Shown here one piece after another: positions 23,599-35,907 of a DNA stretch of 64,000 nt; the stretch's first letter is position 1; each line of letters opens with the position of its first letter. A program made the translations under genes and the position numbers. The notes beneath the pieces are model-generated. The model worked only from the letters and a program-made list of their open reading frames with translations. It was not told the DNA's origin and made no database searches. The DNA comes from Cephalotrichum gorgonifer (lineage: Eukaryota > Ascomycota > Sordariomycetes > Microascales > Microascaceae), in assembly GCA_900312665.1 (NCBI GenBank), contig ONZQ02000001.1, positions 4,214,346 to 4,278,345 on the forward strand, written 5' to 3'.

Positions 23599-26500
23599 GG
23601 AATAGATTTGCAGCGGTCACTTGGGTGCCATCACACAAAAGACTCTTGTCTTCGTCCGACAATTGTGTGTACCAAAGCTGTGGGAGGATGATGAAGCGTG
23701 TGTGCATTAGCGGTTGAAGAACAAGAAGAAGAAAGCAGCAGTATGGAGACAGTGGTATGATGGCCATATAATGTATCACATTTGGATCCTCGTATAAGCA
23801 TCGAGTCATGCGACTGGGCTGCGTATGACGCCTAGATGTGCATAACATGTGATGCTTTCCCCGTTAGTCGCCCAGCCATCTGCCCCTTGATTTTTTTTTC
23901 CCCGTCCAGACCCTGTACTTGTCTGTACATTATGTTCTTCTGCGCGTGAAATCGTCAGAGCTGCCGAGTCACAGCAGTCCTCATGCCCAGTAGTACCTCA
24001 CCTAGGCCCTCGCACATACTCGGGCAAATTGGGTGGGGAATTAGAGTGCAAAAGCCCGAGAGCTCGTCTCGCCCTCGCAGCGTTGAAGCCCCTGTCACAC
24101 AAGGCAGGATCGGTCGTCGCAAACGGTGCCCGCGGGAAGCAAAAGCGCACCCGTGCCGTTGCCGTCTTTGGAGCTCGGATCAATATTTCTCACGTCTCTA
24201 ATACTACTTTTCTACCCCCCACCGCGAGGTGTGGTGGCACAAGCCCAAGAGCCCAATTTCCTTTCCCCTCAAGCCTCGAGGGCGGCGGCCTGATCTGCAA
24301 TCACCTGTCGATCGAGATCAAGGCGTTCACCGTGGGGGAAAGAGGGCGGTGGCGGCGGGGTGGCTGGGCCGATCCTCTGCAGCCCGGGTGGTTCGCTCCG
24401 GTCATTTTTTCCATGCGGCGGTTGCCGCGGCGGAAGGGGGAGGGGAAGGGGGGTCGGGGATAATATAATTGTTTCGGCGCTAGTTATGGTGGACAAATTA
24501 CGTCGAGTTGGAATGTCTGAACACGTCAGAAGGTGTGTGTGTTGTGCGTTGTTGCGCGCGCGCGCGTGTGTATGAGTTGTCGGTGGTCTAGACCGTTTCC
24601 TCAGTTCATCATGTCGGTGAGAGATCGGAAAGTGGTTGGTCGAAGGGGCCCGATGAAAACGGGGACCCCGGAGGTCGGGTCCGTTCCCCGCCGTCCTTGC
24701 AACGGCGGCGGTGAGGTACGGGTTATTCAATCTTACGGGGGTCATAAGCAGGCGGCACATGGGTGCGTGCGCGGTCATATGGCCACAGATGCACGGAAGT
24801 TGGCCCAAGATAAACGATAGGAACTCGCAAGAGGGTAGAGATTAAAGGGTTAGCTCGATGCCAAGAGAAGGGTTGTCATATATAGCAAAACCCCATGGTT
24901 TTACGAAGAGGGGCGGGAACTGATCCCGAGACCATGCCATGTCGGGGGGCGGTCTCTCTCTCTCGCGTCAGAGCCGCTTTCGTTGGGTCTGAATATTACT
25001 TGCACTCGAAGATGGAAATAAGTGGTGTCTTCGAAGGACACCACCGCCGGTGAGGCGAGCTGGAGTTAATCCGCCTTGAGAAATCAATATTACAGCAGCG
25101 TGGATCCCCCTTCCATCCCGAGAACTGCACACGTCGTTGTGCAGATACAACATGAGAGAGCAGTGGGATGGAAAGGAGAAGGATCCCACCCCGTTCGGAT
25201 GCTGCTCTGGGTTTCGTCGTCGTCGTGGGGGTTTCGGGTGACTGGGTCCCGTTCCATCCACCGATATCCGCACCGCCGATTAACCCCCCTTTTACCATCT
25301 TTATCAGGAAAGAACCATAAGTCTATCGTACACTAGCAGCTATCATCCCAGACCCCTCTCTCATCCCCCGCCCCAAAAGGTGAAGGGTGACCCCGAGACC
25401 TGGACCCCGTGCTTGGTGGCGTTTTAGACAGGATATATTAATACTGACATCCCTAGGAAGTACTTCGTAATAACGCGCAATACTCGCCATTACTGCTCAG
25501 GCGCCGCCTTGGACAAGAACGGAAACGGAAGGCGGGACCGGGGGAGGGATAATTGCCCAATATTGCTGGTCCCGTGGGTGATCCGGTGCTTCGCCATTCT
25601 GTACTCCGTACGAGCAATTATGTCGTACTCGCTCCGTATTCGGTCTTCCCGCCCAACATGGGCGCCTCAGCATGTGCTTCCTTGTCTAGAAGTGGTAAGG
25701 AAGGGCGGCTCGATGGTTGCGTCGATACGAAGTACTTATACCCGTACGAATTCGTGTCATTAGTGCATCATCGTAATCAGTATATTTGTACTTGTACTTG
25801 TATCATCGATCGATGGCGAACCACCCGGAGGTATGGACCATGGGCGATGTAACTACATGTCTACTAGTTATGGTCCAGGATATTACTTGTATGGCGAAAG
25901 ATATTGGGTGACTGTTCTTCGGCGGGAAAATTGGAGCGTAGAAGCACGTTTTGGAAGCGTCAATAGCTGGACCGACACCCCAAAAAGCACATAAGTGGAG
26001 GTGATTGCGCCTTGGGCCGCCCCTGTCCTGTCACTGAAGGGGTCTGTCTTGTAAATTCCACTGTTGCGTGCTTCAATGACCAAGACATTTCCCAGGGTTC
26101 AGGCGGTGGCGCAGACCGACACACTCTGGCCACGAGCCATCACATCAGCTTACTTAAGGAAGCGATCGGAGTGACCGCGAGGTGTCAGAGTACTTATATG
26201 CTACGAAGGGGACAAGGTTTCCCGTTTGCATTGCTCGTCCCAAACTTACACAGTTAGCTCCTGAGTCGGCCTCGCGACTTTGCAGCCCGGGCAGGTACAG
26301 GATACTCCGTACTTGTACTTTCAATATTAGAGAGAAGTGATCATGGAACCATCCAGCAGAATCGAGCGGAGCCGGAACCCCAGCTGGCGCTTTACCCATT
26401 TCCCACTAGACTCCCCCCCCAATTCCCCATAAAAAGTTAGGCTCACGTGCGACGTGGGACGTACGAGCACCGGCCGGGTGTTGCACCTGTCGCTTGTGAC

Positions 26501-27183
26501 TGTACCCGCTGTCGTAGCGTAGCCTGCATTCCGTCCCTCGGTGCGAGTACTTGACAAGTACGAGTAGTGCCGGAAGCCACCCCCAAGGTTCATGCCCAAA
26601 TCCAGCTCGGTTGCGTCAGCCTTCTCTGGGCCTTTCCGCATTTCGACTGAGCCACTTAGACAGAGTACGTAGTAACCCAACAATACTTAATCCATACTGA
26701 GTACAGTACAAATGTACACGCCCCTAAACGCCCAAGGTCGAAAGGTTGTTGGGACCTGGGTTCTCGCTCTCCCACCCCCCCAGTATTTATAGTACCCGAG
26801 GCTCCGCTCATCTCCTTGTTCGTCTCTTTCTCCCTTCCCCATTCATTCGACTACATTACTACTCCTCCGGGTTGCTTTAATAAGCATCCCAGCCTCCTAC
26901 TACGTACCAACACACCCCCCCGGTCTAAGCGTCATAAAACGTTCCCCCTTTTACTCCCTGGAACAGACGGACAACCTGATCTTTCTCTCTCCTTCACTTC
27001 ACCTCTCCAACAACAAACGAACTCGTGGAGCCCACCAACACATCTACATCCACATCGCAACACACCACCACAACTTCTCTCTTCCTTGGCGAGACGACCT
27101 CCTCTCTCCAACCACCAGAACCCCCAACGAACCGAAACCTCAAACAAAGAATACACAGTCGTCGACCCCACGAAACCGTCACG
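23599..27183. other. 3.6-kb gene-free interval
   Basis: No ORF shows domain similarity; the longer frames are Arg/Pro-rich shadows. A GCGCGCGCGCGTGTGTG run lies near 24555-24572. Motifs such as ACTCCGTACGAG and GTACTTGTAC recur. The right end (about 26780-27183) has a TATTTATAG box and a long C/T-rich leader that fits the AN1 gene promoter and 5' UTR. Confidence 0.45.
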
Positions 27184-27596
27184 ATGGCGCCCAAGAGGAA
27201 CCCCTGCACCTTCAAGGACTGCCAACTCGGTGCCCAGCGCATCGTTGGAGACTGCGGCTTCTGCCAGGGCCACTTCTGCAGCAAGCACCGCCTCTTGGAG
27301 GACCACAAGTGCGAGGGACTCGAAGACGTAGGTTCCCCCGAACTCCTCAGCACCTCTTACGAATCCTCAGCCTCGTCCTCATCCTCATCCTCATCCTCTG
27401 TCGCTCCACCGTCCGCCGCTCGTGCTGCCCCGTCCGCGGGGGGGCCGCAGTGGTGGCTCGTGGGCCTCTGTGATACCCTCGCAAGTGATGACATGGACAT
27501 GGCTGACATTGTGAGCAACAGTGCAAGAAGCAGTCGCACGAGCGGAACGCCGCACAGCTCGAGAGCGAGCGCACCCAGGTCATTAAGGGTGTTTGA
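27184..27596 (+). CDS. AN1-type zinc-finger protein, 72 aa
   Basis: Two exons, 27184-27327 and 27522-27596. Exon 1 encodes a complete AN1 finger: Cys8, Cys13, Cys24, Cys27, Cys32, His35, His41 and Cys43 with the spacing C-x4-C-x10-C-x2-C-x4-C-x2-H-x5-H-x1-C. Exon 2 adds the short helical tail CKKQSHERNAAQLESERTQV, as in small fungal AN1 proteins. AN1 fingers bind zinc and are linked to ubiquitin and stress responses; the target here is unknown. The 194-nt intron has no in-frame stop. If retained, it would give a 167-aa product with a Ser-rich linker and a different, acidic C-terminus ending at 27687. I prefer the spliced form because only it gives the conserved tail. Confidence 0.9.
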
Positions 27597-29120
27597 TGAG
27601 AACTACGACGACTGCGACGACGACGACTACGACGGTGACTCCGCGCCGGAGTCGGCCGGTGCCGATACACCCATGGGCGGGATGTGAATAGCACATCTTC
27701 GGCACGGTTCGACGCCAAACGGCGAGGAATGACCGTCGAGACCTCCCGATTCGACTGAACCCCCGTATCCTCCTTATACTCATCAACCCCAAAGCCGGGC
27801 TATGATCCGGTCCGAACATCACCTACACTCTACATACCCGCTTTTGTCATCCTACAACACATACCAGTCGGATTGGGAAAACCCTCGCTCTCGTCCGCGA
27901 ATTATCCCAGGGGGAGAGTGTGGGGGGGGAGTGGCAACATACCATAGCCACTTTGGTGCCCCCCCCAACAAGAACGATTTTGTACTTTAGCTTTCTTTCG
28001 GCTTCTTTTGGCAGACAGTCTGCCTCGATAACGGCACGGCGTCCAGGGCATAGGCTTTTGCTTTCAATTGATTTAAATTCAATATTTGTGTTCTTCTCTA
28101 CTGCTCTATTACTACATGATTATCAACTATTTTCTCGGCCTTGGAAGATGTCCGATGGCCCTTTTTCGGAGACGGGGTGAAATGAGTAATCTCAAGTCGA
28201 GGCAGCAATGACTGACGTAGCCTCTTTCCATACGTAATAATGCACCCCCTTAACTCCGTACCCTCCGATGGGGTGCGAGGTGGAGCTCCTGTAACTCTGA
28301 ACATGAACTCCCGACGTACCCGCACCCGCCCTGTCAACTTGCTCACTCCCTTTCCTTTTTCTACTCGAATTTTGGTGTTGGTGACATGTGAAAAGTATAT
28401 CCCGTCCCCTGGGCCGTGTGCCGACCGCATCCTCTCCCCTTCCCGTCCCGGGACTTGCTTTTTTTTTCTTCCCTCCCTTTTCTCCCGCGCTGCCTGGATG
28501 TTTCGGGCTGTTTTCTGGCGGGTACGTATTTTCCGTTGTGGCGACTTGTCAGCTTTTTGGAGGGTGGGTGGGCGCCAGAAAAGAAGCCGCCGCCCGCCGC
28601 TCCCCTGTTTCCTCCCGGCGACTCCGGTGGGCCGCAGTCGCATCTCGTCCCGCGCGGTGTGGAGCCGGAGGACCACTTGGGAATTGGCAAGTCGGAAAGC
28701 TGGGCTTATCGCCGATATCGTATCTCACATGCAAGTATGACTCCATTTTGTACACTACAAGTACAAGCGGGAAACCAATAAAAGCTGAGTTACGTCGCAA
28801 GAATACGCGGTGTCATTAATGGGTCGGGTATGATCTCCGCGGTGAAAACAGCCGGAACTGGAACTTAGTCTCCCGCGTGGGGTACTTTACTCCTTGGTTC
28901 TATCTACAACTGTCATACAATTCTCTCCTCCTTCCTCGTATATACGCAAGACTAAACGCTATCGTAAAGGGAGTCACGCTCGCTGTCCCCGTGTCTACCA
29001 GCATTACTCCACCCATAGCTTCCCACAACGCACTCCGTACTCCGTAACCCCCCCACGCCAATCGTAGATTCCGTCTCTTCTGACGACTTTTCGGGACATG
29101 GTATTATCTTTCTCGCGCAC
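27597..29120. other. AN1 to NTH1 intergenic region
   Basis: The end of the acidic alternative frame (to 27687), then the AN1 3' UTR and the 3' flank of NTH1. Frames over 28098-28740 on both strands are basic or Pro/Ser-rich and unconvincing. Confidence 0.45.
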
Positions 29121-30482
29121 CTAATCGGCCTCCTCCTTCTTAACCAGATCCGTTGCGACACCCTTCTCCTCTTCCCCTTCCACGACCCCTTCCTCAACCT
29201 TTATCTTGGCTTCCACCTTGGCCTCCACCTTCTCCGCGCCCCGTCTCTTCCTCCCCTCCATAACCTTTCCCCTATCCGCCGCCCTACACAGCCCGGCCAG
29301 CCCGACCTCGCACTCCCCGCACCTCCTCGCCGACGACGGACAGATCGTCTGCCCGAACCCGACGAGCAGCCAGTTGATCTCGTGCCACTTCTCCCTCGGC
29401 AGCCACGCCTGGAGTGCCAGGCGCGTCTCCTCGGGCGTCCGCGTCTTGTGCCACCCCCAGAGGTTCGTGATGCGGTGCACGTGCACGTCGACACCGATGC
29501 CCTCGGTGCGGCCCCAAGCGGCCGAGAGGCAGAGGTGGGCCATCTTGGGCCCGACGCCGGGGAGGGAGGTGAGGCCGTCTATCGTGGGCGGGATGTCGCC
29601 GCCGAACTTGTCGCGGAGGATGACGGCCGCTTGTTTGATATATCTGTCGGAGAAGCGCGAGTTAGTCTCTTTCTTTTCCATAACGTAGATACACCGTAGA
29701 TGTCGTAAAAAAGGAGAAGAAAAAGGAGGGGCGGGGGGAGGGGGTCGAGAATGGGAGGATACGGTAGAGACATACTTCGTCTTGTTATTGTGAAAGCCGA
29801 CGGTCCGTATAAACCCGTTCAGCACCTCCGGCTCGACGGCGAGCATGTTCTCCAGGTTCAGCCCCACCGGCTCACCCTCCTTCCAGGCCGGGAGCTCCTC
29901 CTTCAGCCTCGCCATGGCGGCCGCGTTGACCGTGTCCTTGGTCTGGCTCGACAGCATCAGCGCCACGAGCGTCTGGAAGCGCCTGTCGCGGTCGCTCGCG
30001 CTCCTGTCCGCCAGCCTCTCGCAGCCCATGGTGTCCACCGCCGCGCCGGCCGCTATCCCTCCCGGCCTCCGCATCCCGAGCACGGCGTTGTAGGTCTCGA
30101 GCCACGACGTGGGCGGCTCGGCCTTGACGACGCCGGTCTCGGGATCTTTGACCTTGCGCGCGGGCTTGCGGGCTTGGCGGGGTGCGGGCGGCGACGCGGG
30201 CTCGAGCTTTACGGACGATGCGGCTGCGGCATCCTCTTCCTTTGTCACACGCCTGCGCTTGCGGGCCTTCCTTTGAATCGCATCCTCGATGTCGGAGCCG
30301 AGGGTAAGGTCATCGGCGGCGGCGGGGGGTGGGTGCTCGCTTGGGAGGTGCTTCACGGAGGAGCGGGTGACGCGGCGGGTGATCCGCTGAGGACCGGAGG
30401 TATCGGCTGGGAAGAAGCGGGAGGTTTCTCCCGTTATTCTTGGCGGTCTCATCTTACCGGCGGAGGAGAGATGGCGGATCAT
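29121..30482 (-). CDS. nth1: endonuclease III homologue (NTH1)
   Basis: Bifunctional DNA glycosylase/AP lyase that removes oxidised pyrimidines in base-excision repair, in nucleus and mitochondria. Two exons, 30482-29776 and 29643-29121, give 409 aa. The 132-nt intron (GTATGT...CCGACAG) happens to be stop-free, so an unspliced reading inserts a false Pro-rich block. The HhH-GPD fold shows catalytic Lys269 in SLPGVGPKMAHL and Asp288 in GIGVDVHVHRI. An iron-sulphur loop has Cys337, Cys344, Cys347 and Cys355. The N-terminal half is basic with a KARKRRRV nuclear signal. There are two candidate starts: Met1 (MIRHLSSAGK) would add a short, possibly mitochondrial, leader, while Met11 (MRPPRITGETSRFFP) matches the usual fungal start. 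The C-terminal tail is Lys/Glu-rich. Identity is secure. Confidence 0.95.
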   Translation of the reverse strand: MIRHLSSAGKMRPPRITGETSRFFPADTSGPQRITRRVTRSSVKHLPSEHPPPAAADDLTLGSDIEDAIQRKARKRRRVTKEEDAAAASSVKLEPASPPAPRQARKPARKVKDPETGVVKAEPPTSWLETYNAVLGMRRPGGIAAGAAVDTMGCERLADRSASDRDRRFQTLVALMLSSQTKDTVNAAAMARLKEELPAWKEGEPVGLNLENMLAVEPEVLNGFIRTVGFHNNKTKYVSTVSSHSRPPPPAPPFSSPFLRHLRCIYVMEKKETNSRFSDRYIKQAAVILRDKFGGDIPPTIDGLTSLPGVGPKMAHLCLSAAWGRTEGIGVDVHVHRITNLWGWHKTRTPEETRLALQAWLPREKWHEINWLLVGFGQTICPSSARRCGECEVGLAGLCRAADRGKVMEGRKRRGAEKVEAKVEAKIKVEEGVVEGEEEKGVATDLVKKEEAD

Positions 30483-30855
30483 GGATTGGCTCTCAGGGAG
30501 CTTTGGTGGATGTCACAGAAGTGCACGCAGTACCGGCGTGAAAGAGTAGATTATTAAGGGTCCTTCCTCAGCTCCTCAGGGGTTTGACTGAATTCCGCGC
30601 GATATGATAGGTCAGGGTGGTGGGTACTAGGAGTGGGTGTCAAAGGTACTGGCTGCCCCCACTGTCCCGGAGAGCTGGGACTGGCTCATGTATGTTTATA
30701 TGGTACTTTGAACGGCATATCGCTGATATTATTCCCCGATGCAGGTAAAGGGTCACAAAAAAAAATATCGACATTGTCCTCGCTCGTATGCGCGAAAGCA
30801 ATTTTATGCTTTGATGAATATCAACTACAAAATTGGTCCTCTCTCTCCCCTTAAC
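30483..30855. other. NTH1 promoter / acyl-CoA dehydrogenase 3' region
   Basis: Separates the NTH1 start from the stop of the next minus-strand gene. It must hold the NTH1 promoter and the dehydrogenase terminator. No ORF. Confidence 0.55.
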
Positions 30856-32977
30856 CTACAGCTTCGCGTCCGGCACGCCCATCTCCTCCCCGTAAACAAT
30901 CAGTTGGTCCCTCCGCAGTCTGGTGTCTCCGCTCTGTCCAGCCGTAATGGCGACTTCGCTACCGCCTAGTCGCTTGACGGCGACGAACCGACGAAGAACA
31001 TCAGCCGCGACTGGGCTCCCGTCGCTTTCCGCATCCACGAACAGTAGGACCGTGATCAGTACCTCGGCCAAAACCCAGACTATCTGCCTGGCGTCACCCA
31101 TGAGCTCCTCCTGTGACTCCTGCCCGAACCTCCCCTTCAGGCCCTCCCATGCCCGTACGGGCTTCCACCCGCTCAACCTCTCACTACCCTCTACGTCCCC
31201 GATCCCCGATGCCTCGATGAACGCGTCTAGCGCCTCGATGCAGGCCCTGCCACCCCGGGGGTGCTTCACGGCGCGTATGAAGTCCGTCGAGAGCACGTCC
31301 GTCGTGCCCTCCCAGATGGCCAGGACACAGCAGTCGCGGTACAGTTTTGCGAGGTTGAGGCTCTCCTGCTCCTCGTTCTCGAGGTACCCCACGCCTCCCA
31401 GCGACTCCATGCACGAGTAGAGTAGTGCGGTGGCGTTTTTGCACACATAGGCCTTGGTGACCTGCGCGAGCACGCGCAGCAGCGGCGCCACGTGCTCCCC
31501 CCGGGGCGTGACCCTCGCCAGCGGCCCCGGCAGCGGCTCACCGTGCCCCATGGGGTACTCCTCGAGGCCCAGGACGTACGCCGCGAGCACGGACAGGTGC
31601 GTGAGGCCGTGGTACTCGGCCGTAAGGTCCGCCAGCGTGCGCATGTGCAGCGCGCTCTCGGCCAGCACCATCCTCCCGCCGCGCCCGGAGCCGACGGACC
31701 GCACCCTCGCGTAGGCCTTGGCGACGCTCACCCCGCGCCCGACGAACCCCGTGGCGCTGACGGCGGAGTATATCCTCGTGATGTTGAGCACCGTGCTCAC
31801 CTGGTGTATCCCCCTCCCCTCCTCGCCCAGGAGCCACGCGCGCATGCCGCGCAGCTCCAGCTCCGCCGTGGGGAGCGACCGCGTGCCGAGCTTGTTCTTG
31901 AGGCGCTGGATCCGCACACCGTTCAGCTCCGTCCCGGAATTGCCCATCGCCCGCCCCGCCGTCGTCCTCGCGTCCGGGGCGTGCCGCCTCATCGGCGCGA
32001 GGAAGGCGCTGAGGCCGCGCGGGGTCTTGGCGAGGAGGACGGTCATGTCCGAGTCCGTCGCGCTGGAGAACCACTTGAAGCCCGAGATGGACCAGGGCCC
32101 AAGCGGAATGGCCTCCTTGGCGCTCGCGAGCCCGGGCGGCGATTGGGGCGAGAGGGTCGCGAGTGTTTCGGTGAGGGATACGTCGCTGCCTCCCGTCCGC
32201 TCCGTCATCCACTGGCCGCTCGTCCATGCCGTGTCCGGGTCGCGGGAGAGGAGGTGGCCGAGGGCGTTCTGGAAGACGCGACGTCGCTGGGAGTCAAGGT
32301 TGGGGCTCGCGAGTTGGAGCTGGAGGAGGCGGGTCGCCCCGTCGTGCATGGCCGAGGGGCAGGGAACCATGCTCGAGGACGGAGTCCACAGGTGTAGCCT
32401 GGGGTTTTCGTGAGCAGGGGTGAGCCTGTGAACATCTTTGGCATGAGATATCATTTACCTCAGGAACTGGACCACTCGGCAAAACGGACCGTACTCGCTC
32501 TCGTAGCCGGTCGCGACGATCCTGTTGGCGAATCAGTGGGTGAGCCCGCAAGGCATATGAGTAGGTTGAAGGGCTATAGACACTATACCCTTTCCTAATG
32601 CCGAATTCCTGCAACTTCCTCCATCCCTCGCCAACGACCAGTTGGCCCCTGAACTGACCAAAGGGATCTCGGCCATTTCCCTTGATGTAAGGCTTGTTCC
32701 TCTCCGAGTCGGTGACCCAAGTGAAAATCTGGTCCGCGAGGACCTCTTCGCCCAACGCAGCGACTTCAGGACCCTTCTTGGCAGCTACGGATGGGGGCAC
32801 GAACACTGGAAAAGGGAGGAACGTAAGTTACTAATTAATAATATATGATGGACTGATATCACAGGTAAGACGCGTACACTTGAAGGCACGACGAAAGGCG
32901 ACATCGTCGTAGAACTGGTTGAGTAGAATGGGTGCTTCTTGGAAGAACCCGTGGTCGCTCGACGAGGGCTTCGCCAT
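30856..32977 (-). CDS. AidB-like acyl-CoA dehydrogenase, peroxisomal
   Basis: FAD-dependent acyl-CoA dehydrogenase-fold protein of the AidB-like branch. Four exons, 32977-32878, 32805-32589, 32521-32459 and 32398-30856, join in frame to 640 aa. Start context is MAKPSSSDHGFFQEAPILLN. Diagnostic blocks are WMTERTGGSDVSLTET (flavin/substrate loop), SGFKWFSSATDSDM, NKLGTRSLPTAELEL, ESLGGVGYLENE and LAIWEGTTDVLSTDFIRA. The protein ends in Ala-Lys-Leu, a type 1 peroxisomal targeting tripeptide, so import into peroxisomes is likely. AidB in E. coli belongs to the alkylation-damage response and binds DNA; fungal relatives are less studied and the substrate is not known. The exon 1 donor is GTACGC, a weak site, chosen because it alone keeps the AFKLFVPPS reading. 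The gene lies head-to-tail with NTH1. Confidence 0.9.
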
Positions 32978-33774
32978 GTTGGTCCGAAGTGGGATGGATG
33001 GACAGACAGGACGCTGGATCAAAGAAGCTTATAGTCCGGGTCCGGAGAGAAATAACGAAGGATTCGGTTTGCCCCTCAAAATTACTTCTTTAAGGATTTA
33101 CGAGTACTTGTGTTGAGGATACCGCCCATGCTCGGCTCGGGATTCCTGAGGATAACGTCAACACACAAGCACCGTTGGAGATGCCTCGGCGATGGGGTTC
33201 TGCGGGGAGGCGGGTGGGCCCATGTGACTGATTTTGCTATTAGTCTCCCGAACCGGCCTGGCGGGTCCGGGGTAGGTGGGTCCGGAATACCAATGTCCAT
33301 GCCTGGCTATCCAGGGGATATCCAGCTACTTGGAACTGTAATAAAGCCTCCAGGTTCTACCAGTATGAAATCCGCACTCAAGGTAAAGAGAAGGGTATAT
33401 TCAAGATATAATATGTAATGCATTGTAGCTATCATTCTAAGAAATCGAATTCCAATTATCTGGGGAGTAAAGCAGAACAAACTCAAAACAAACGGGTCTG
33501 GGGTATTAAGTAGGAGAGACAGATATTTGCTAGCAACAGTAATAAACATTGTCAGAGCGAAAAGAAATAAGGGGGGAAAACGAAGATTCAAGGAAAAGAA
33601 GTGGAGAAAGGGGGGGATGGTAACAATATTCTCCACGACGCATTTCCGGTTCGTTTATCGTATAAGGAAGGGGTGTATATCGGGTTCCAGTTCCGCTATG
33701 CACTCGTCCCATCCCGATCCATTCTTCTGCACTACATCTTATACACCACCCCGGCTTCTTTCCCTCGGGACGAC
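32978..33774. other. acyl-CoA dehydrogenase to MARVEL intergenic region
   Basis: Should hold the dehydrogenase promoter and the 3' UTR of the MARVEL gene. AT-rich in 33340-33660. No convincing ORF. Confidence 0.45.
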
Positions 33775-34399
33775 TTAGACACGGGAGCGGCCGTGCCAGC
33801 CCCTGGTGCGGCGGTGATGGGTGGTGGCAGCGCCAACCTGCCTCTCCTTCTTGCGTACCCAGAGGAGGCCGACGAGGCCGGAGGCGAGGAAGCAGATGGC
33901 TAGGAGGAAGGAGAAAGCAATGTCGGCCTTGAACTTGCCACACATGTCCCCACGGGGGGAGACGTTGTCCCAGTTGAAGATGTAGCCGCAGCCGTCGCCA
34001 ATCAACTAAATGTCAAGAGGAAAACGATTAGTATGGCACGGGTTATTTTTTTCTGGAGGGGAGGGGTGATGTAACAGGAGTATGTGCGACAGTGTGTGTG
34101 TGTTTGTGTGTGTGCGGTGGGACACTTACGTGTACAAGAACCCCAAAGGCGGCAAACCACCAGATGGAGACGAAGAAGTCGAACGGCCAGTGGATGAAGC
34201 TCGACGAGAAGGGGATGAGCCATATGAGCGCCACCAGTATGGTTATAGCCGCTATGACTTCGGTGTACACGAATTCCCCAAAGCCCTCGGAGTGCTTGTT
34301 GGACCTGGCGAGGATCCAGCCCGTGATGCCGGCGACGATGGCTGCAAAGGCCATCTCCGCCGCACGGAGGATGATGTTGACGACGCGTGAGAGCACCAT
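33775..34399 (-). CDS. MARVEL-domain membrane protein
   Basis: Four-helix membrane protein of 166 aa from two exons, 34399-34130 and 34005-33775. Predicted membrane spans are roughly 9-31, 45-64, 70-92 and 117-140. Family marks are the start MVLSRVVNIILRAAEMAFAA, LIWLIPFSSSFIHWPFD, and the loop CGYIFNWDNVSPRGDMCGKFK, whose two cysteines may pair outside the cytosol. MARVEL proteins organise sterol-rich plasma-membrane domains; the exact role of this branch is not known. The short basic tail after helix 4 is not conserved. The intron carries a (CA/GT)n-rich stretch near 34088-34116. Confidence 0.9.
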
Positions 34400-35907
34400 C
34401 TTCGACGCTACTTGACGAGTCCTCTTTTGTTGTCTCGGTGGGTCGAGATGCAGGCTTGTTCAAGTTTGTTTCGGTGTTTAACTCAGACCTTGATATATAT
34501 GGTCTACAAAGCTGAGTGTAGGGCGATAGTATTCTCCCAGTATTATATGGAAGGAGCGAACTAGTAACTTAACGCAGGCCAGAAAAGGGGAGGGAGGGGG
34601 GCAGCTTCCTATTTAACAAGAGCCAAAATGTCAAAATCTTGGTCTTACGGAGTTGAGTACCCAACTGTGACCCCGGGGAGGGAACAGGGCTTTCCCGGTT
34701 GGCGGTTGGCAATAGTAGACAGACGTCACGACACGATATCTCAAAAGGTCCCAGTTTATAGAGCACACGCCTCCTAGACCCCACACCTGCCATACGTCGT
34801 TACGTCCCGCCAACGGTCGCACAAGGCAAATACACAGTGGGCTCTCAGGCATGGCCCTATAGGGAGGTAGGGCGATGATGGCTCGGGTGCGTAATGTCAC
34901 TTCCTGTCCAAGGTGAGAACCAGAGATCTGGCCAGCCAAGATGCGGCGTGGCGCGGGTCAGATGGCGGATATTACGCAACACTCGTCGGAACGAGACCGG
35001 GATTGGGTAGGATAGATCGAGATCGAAACATGTGCCGTTGTACTTGTATCTATTTACGGCGGAACGCATGCCGACTCGCGAAGAGGGTGTAGCGTACGTC
35101 ATGGGGAAGATCTCGAAGTCCGCCACGTTGTGGCCGGCAGAGGGGAGGTGGACGGGTGGGAATATTGGCAATGATGTCATGTCATATTAATAAGAGGTAC
35201 GATGGAACGGAGATGGGGATAGAAGTTCTTGGTTGAAAGACTCTGTCCTGTTTCCTTGCATAAAGGTTGCCAAGAGCCTAGAGCGGAAAGGATCGCCAAG
35301 ATTCGTAGTAGCCTCCCCAGGCAAGGAAGGAAGGAGCCTTGGTCTGCAACGGGTGCCCCACCAAGTGTCCGGCCAGGTCCCGGCTGGTCCAGACCAACAC
35401 GTCGACCCCAAACCATTCCACAGTGAACCTTATATTGTAAAATTGTCTTGGCAAGGATAACGAACGAACAGCCCCGTCAGTAATTAGAGAGTATGGTCGG
35501 CTTCGGGCTGCGTATCATACTCATCCACCCGCCGCTGGATCCTGAGACCGACGGATTATTATTCCCCATGATTTTCCGCCGGTTGCCCTCCTTTATGGGT
35601 AGGCAAGACGCCGCGGCCGGATTCTGCAGATTAAATCCGCTACTACTCAGAAGGAGAAGGGCTGGAATGGAGCAGAGACACTCTTTGTTTGTAAACGCTG
35701 CGAGCGGCGTCACCACGGCCTGCCGCGCAATGGCGCCTTTGAGCTCTAGGTAGAGCCCTTGGGCCGGCTTCTGAAAGGGCGTTACAATCCATACGACAGT
35801 AGCCAACCTACTACTAATCTAAACATAAGAGAAGAGGGTGATGGAATCTCAGCAGCGAACTACACTTCAGTTCCTAGTTCGATACATATCCCTAATCGCA
35901 GTCAGTC
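34400..35907. other. MARVEL to heptad-gene intergenic region
   Basis: Contains the MARVEL promoter, with TATATAT near 34493-34500, and no supported ORF. Frames across 34569-35180 on the minus strand lack domain resemblance. Confidence 0.45.

Noticed and set aside
29644..29775. Pro-rich insert within NTH1
   Set aside because: It is a stop-free intron with good GTATGT donor and ACAG acceptor; removal restores the conserved NKTKYIKQAAVILRD reading.
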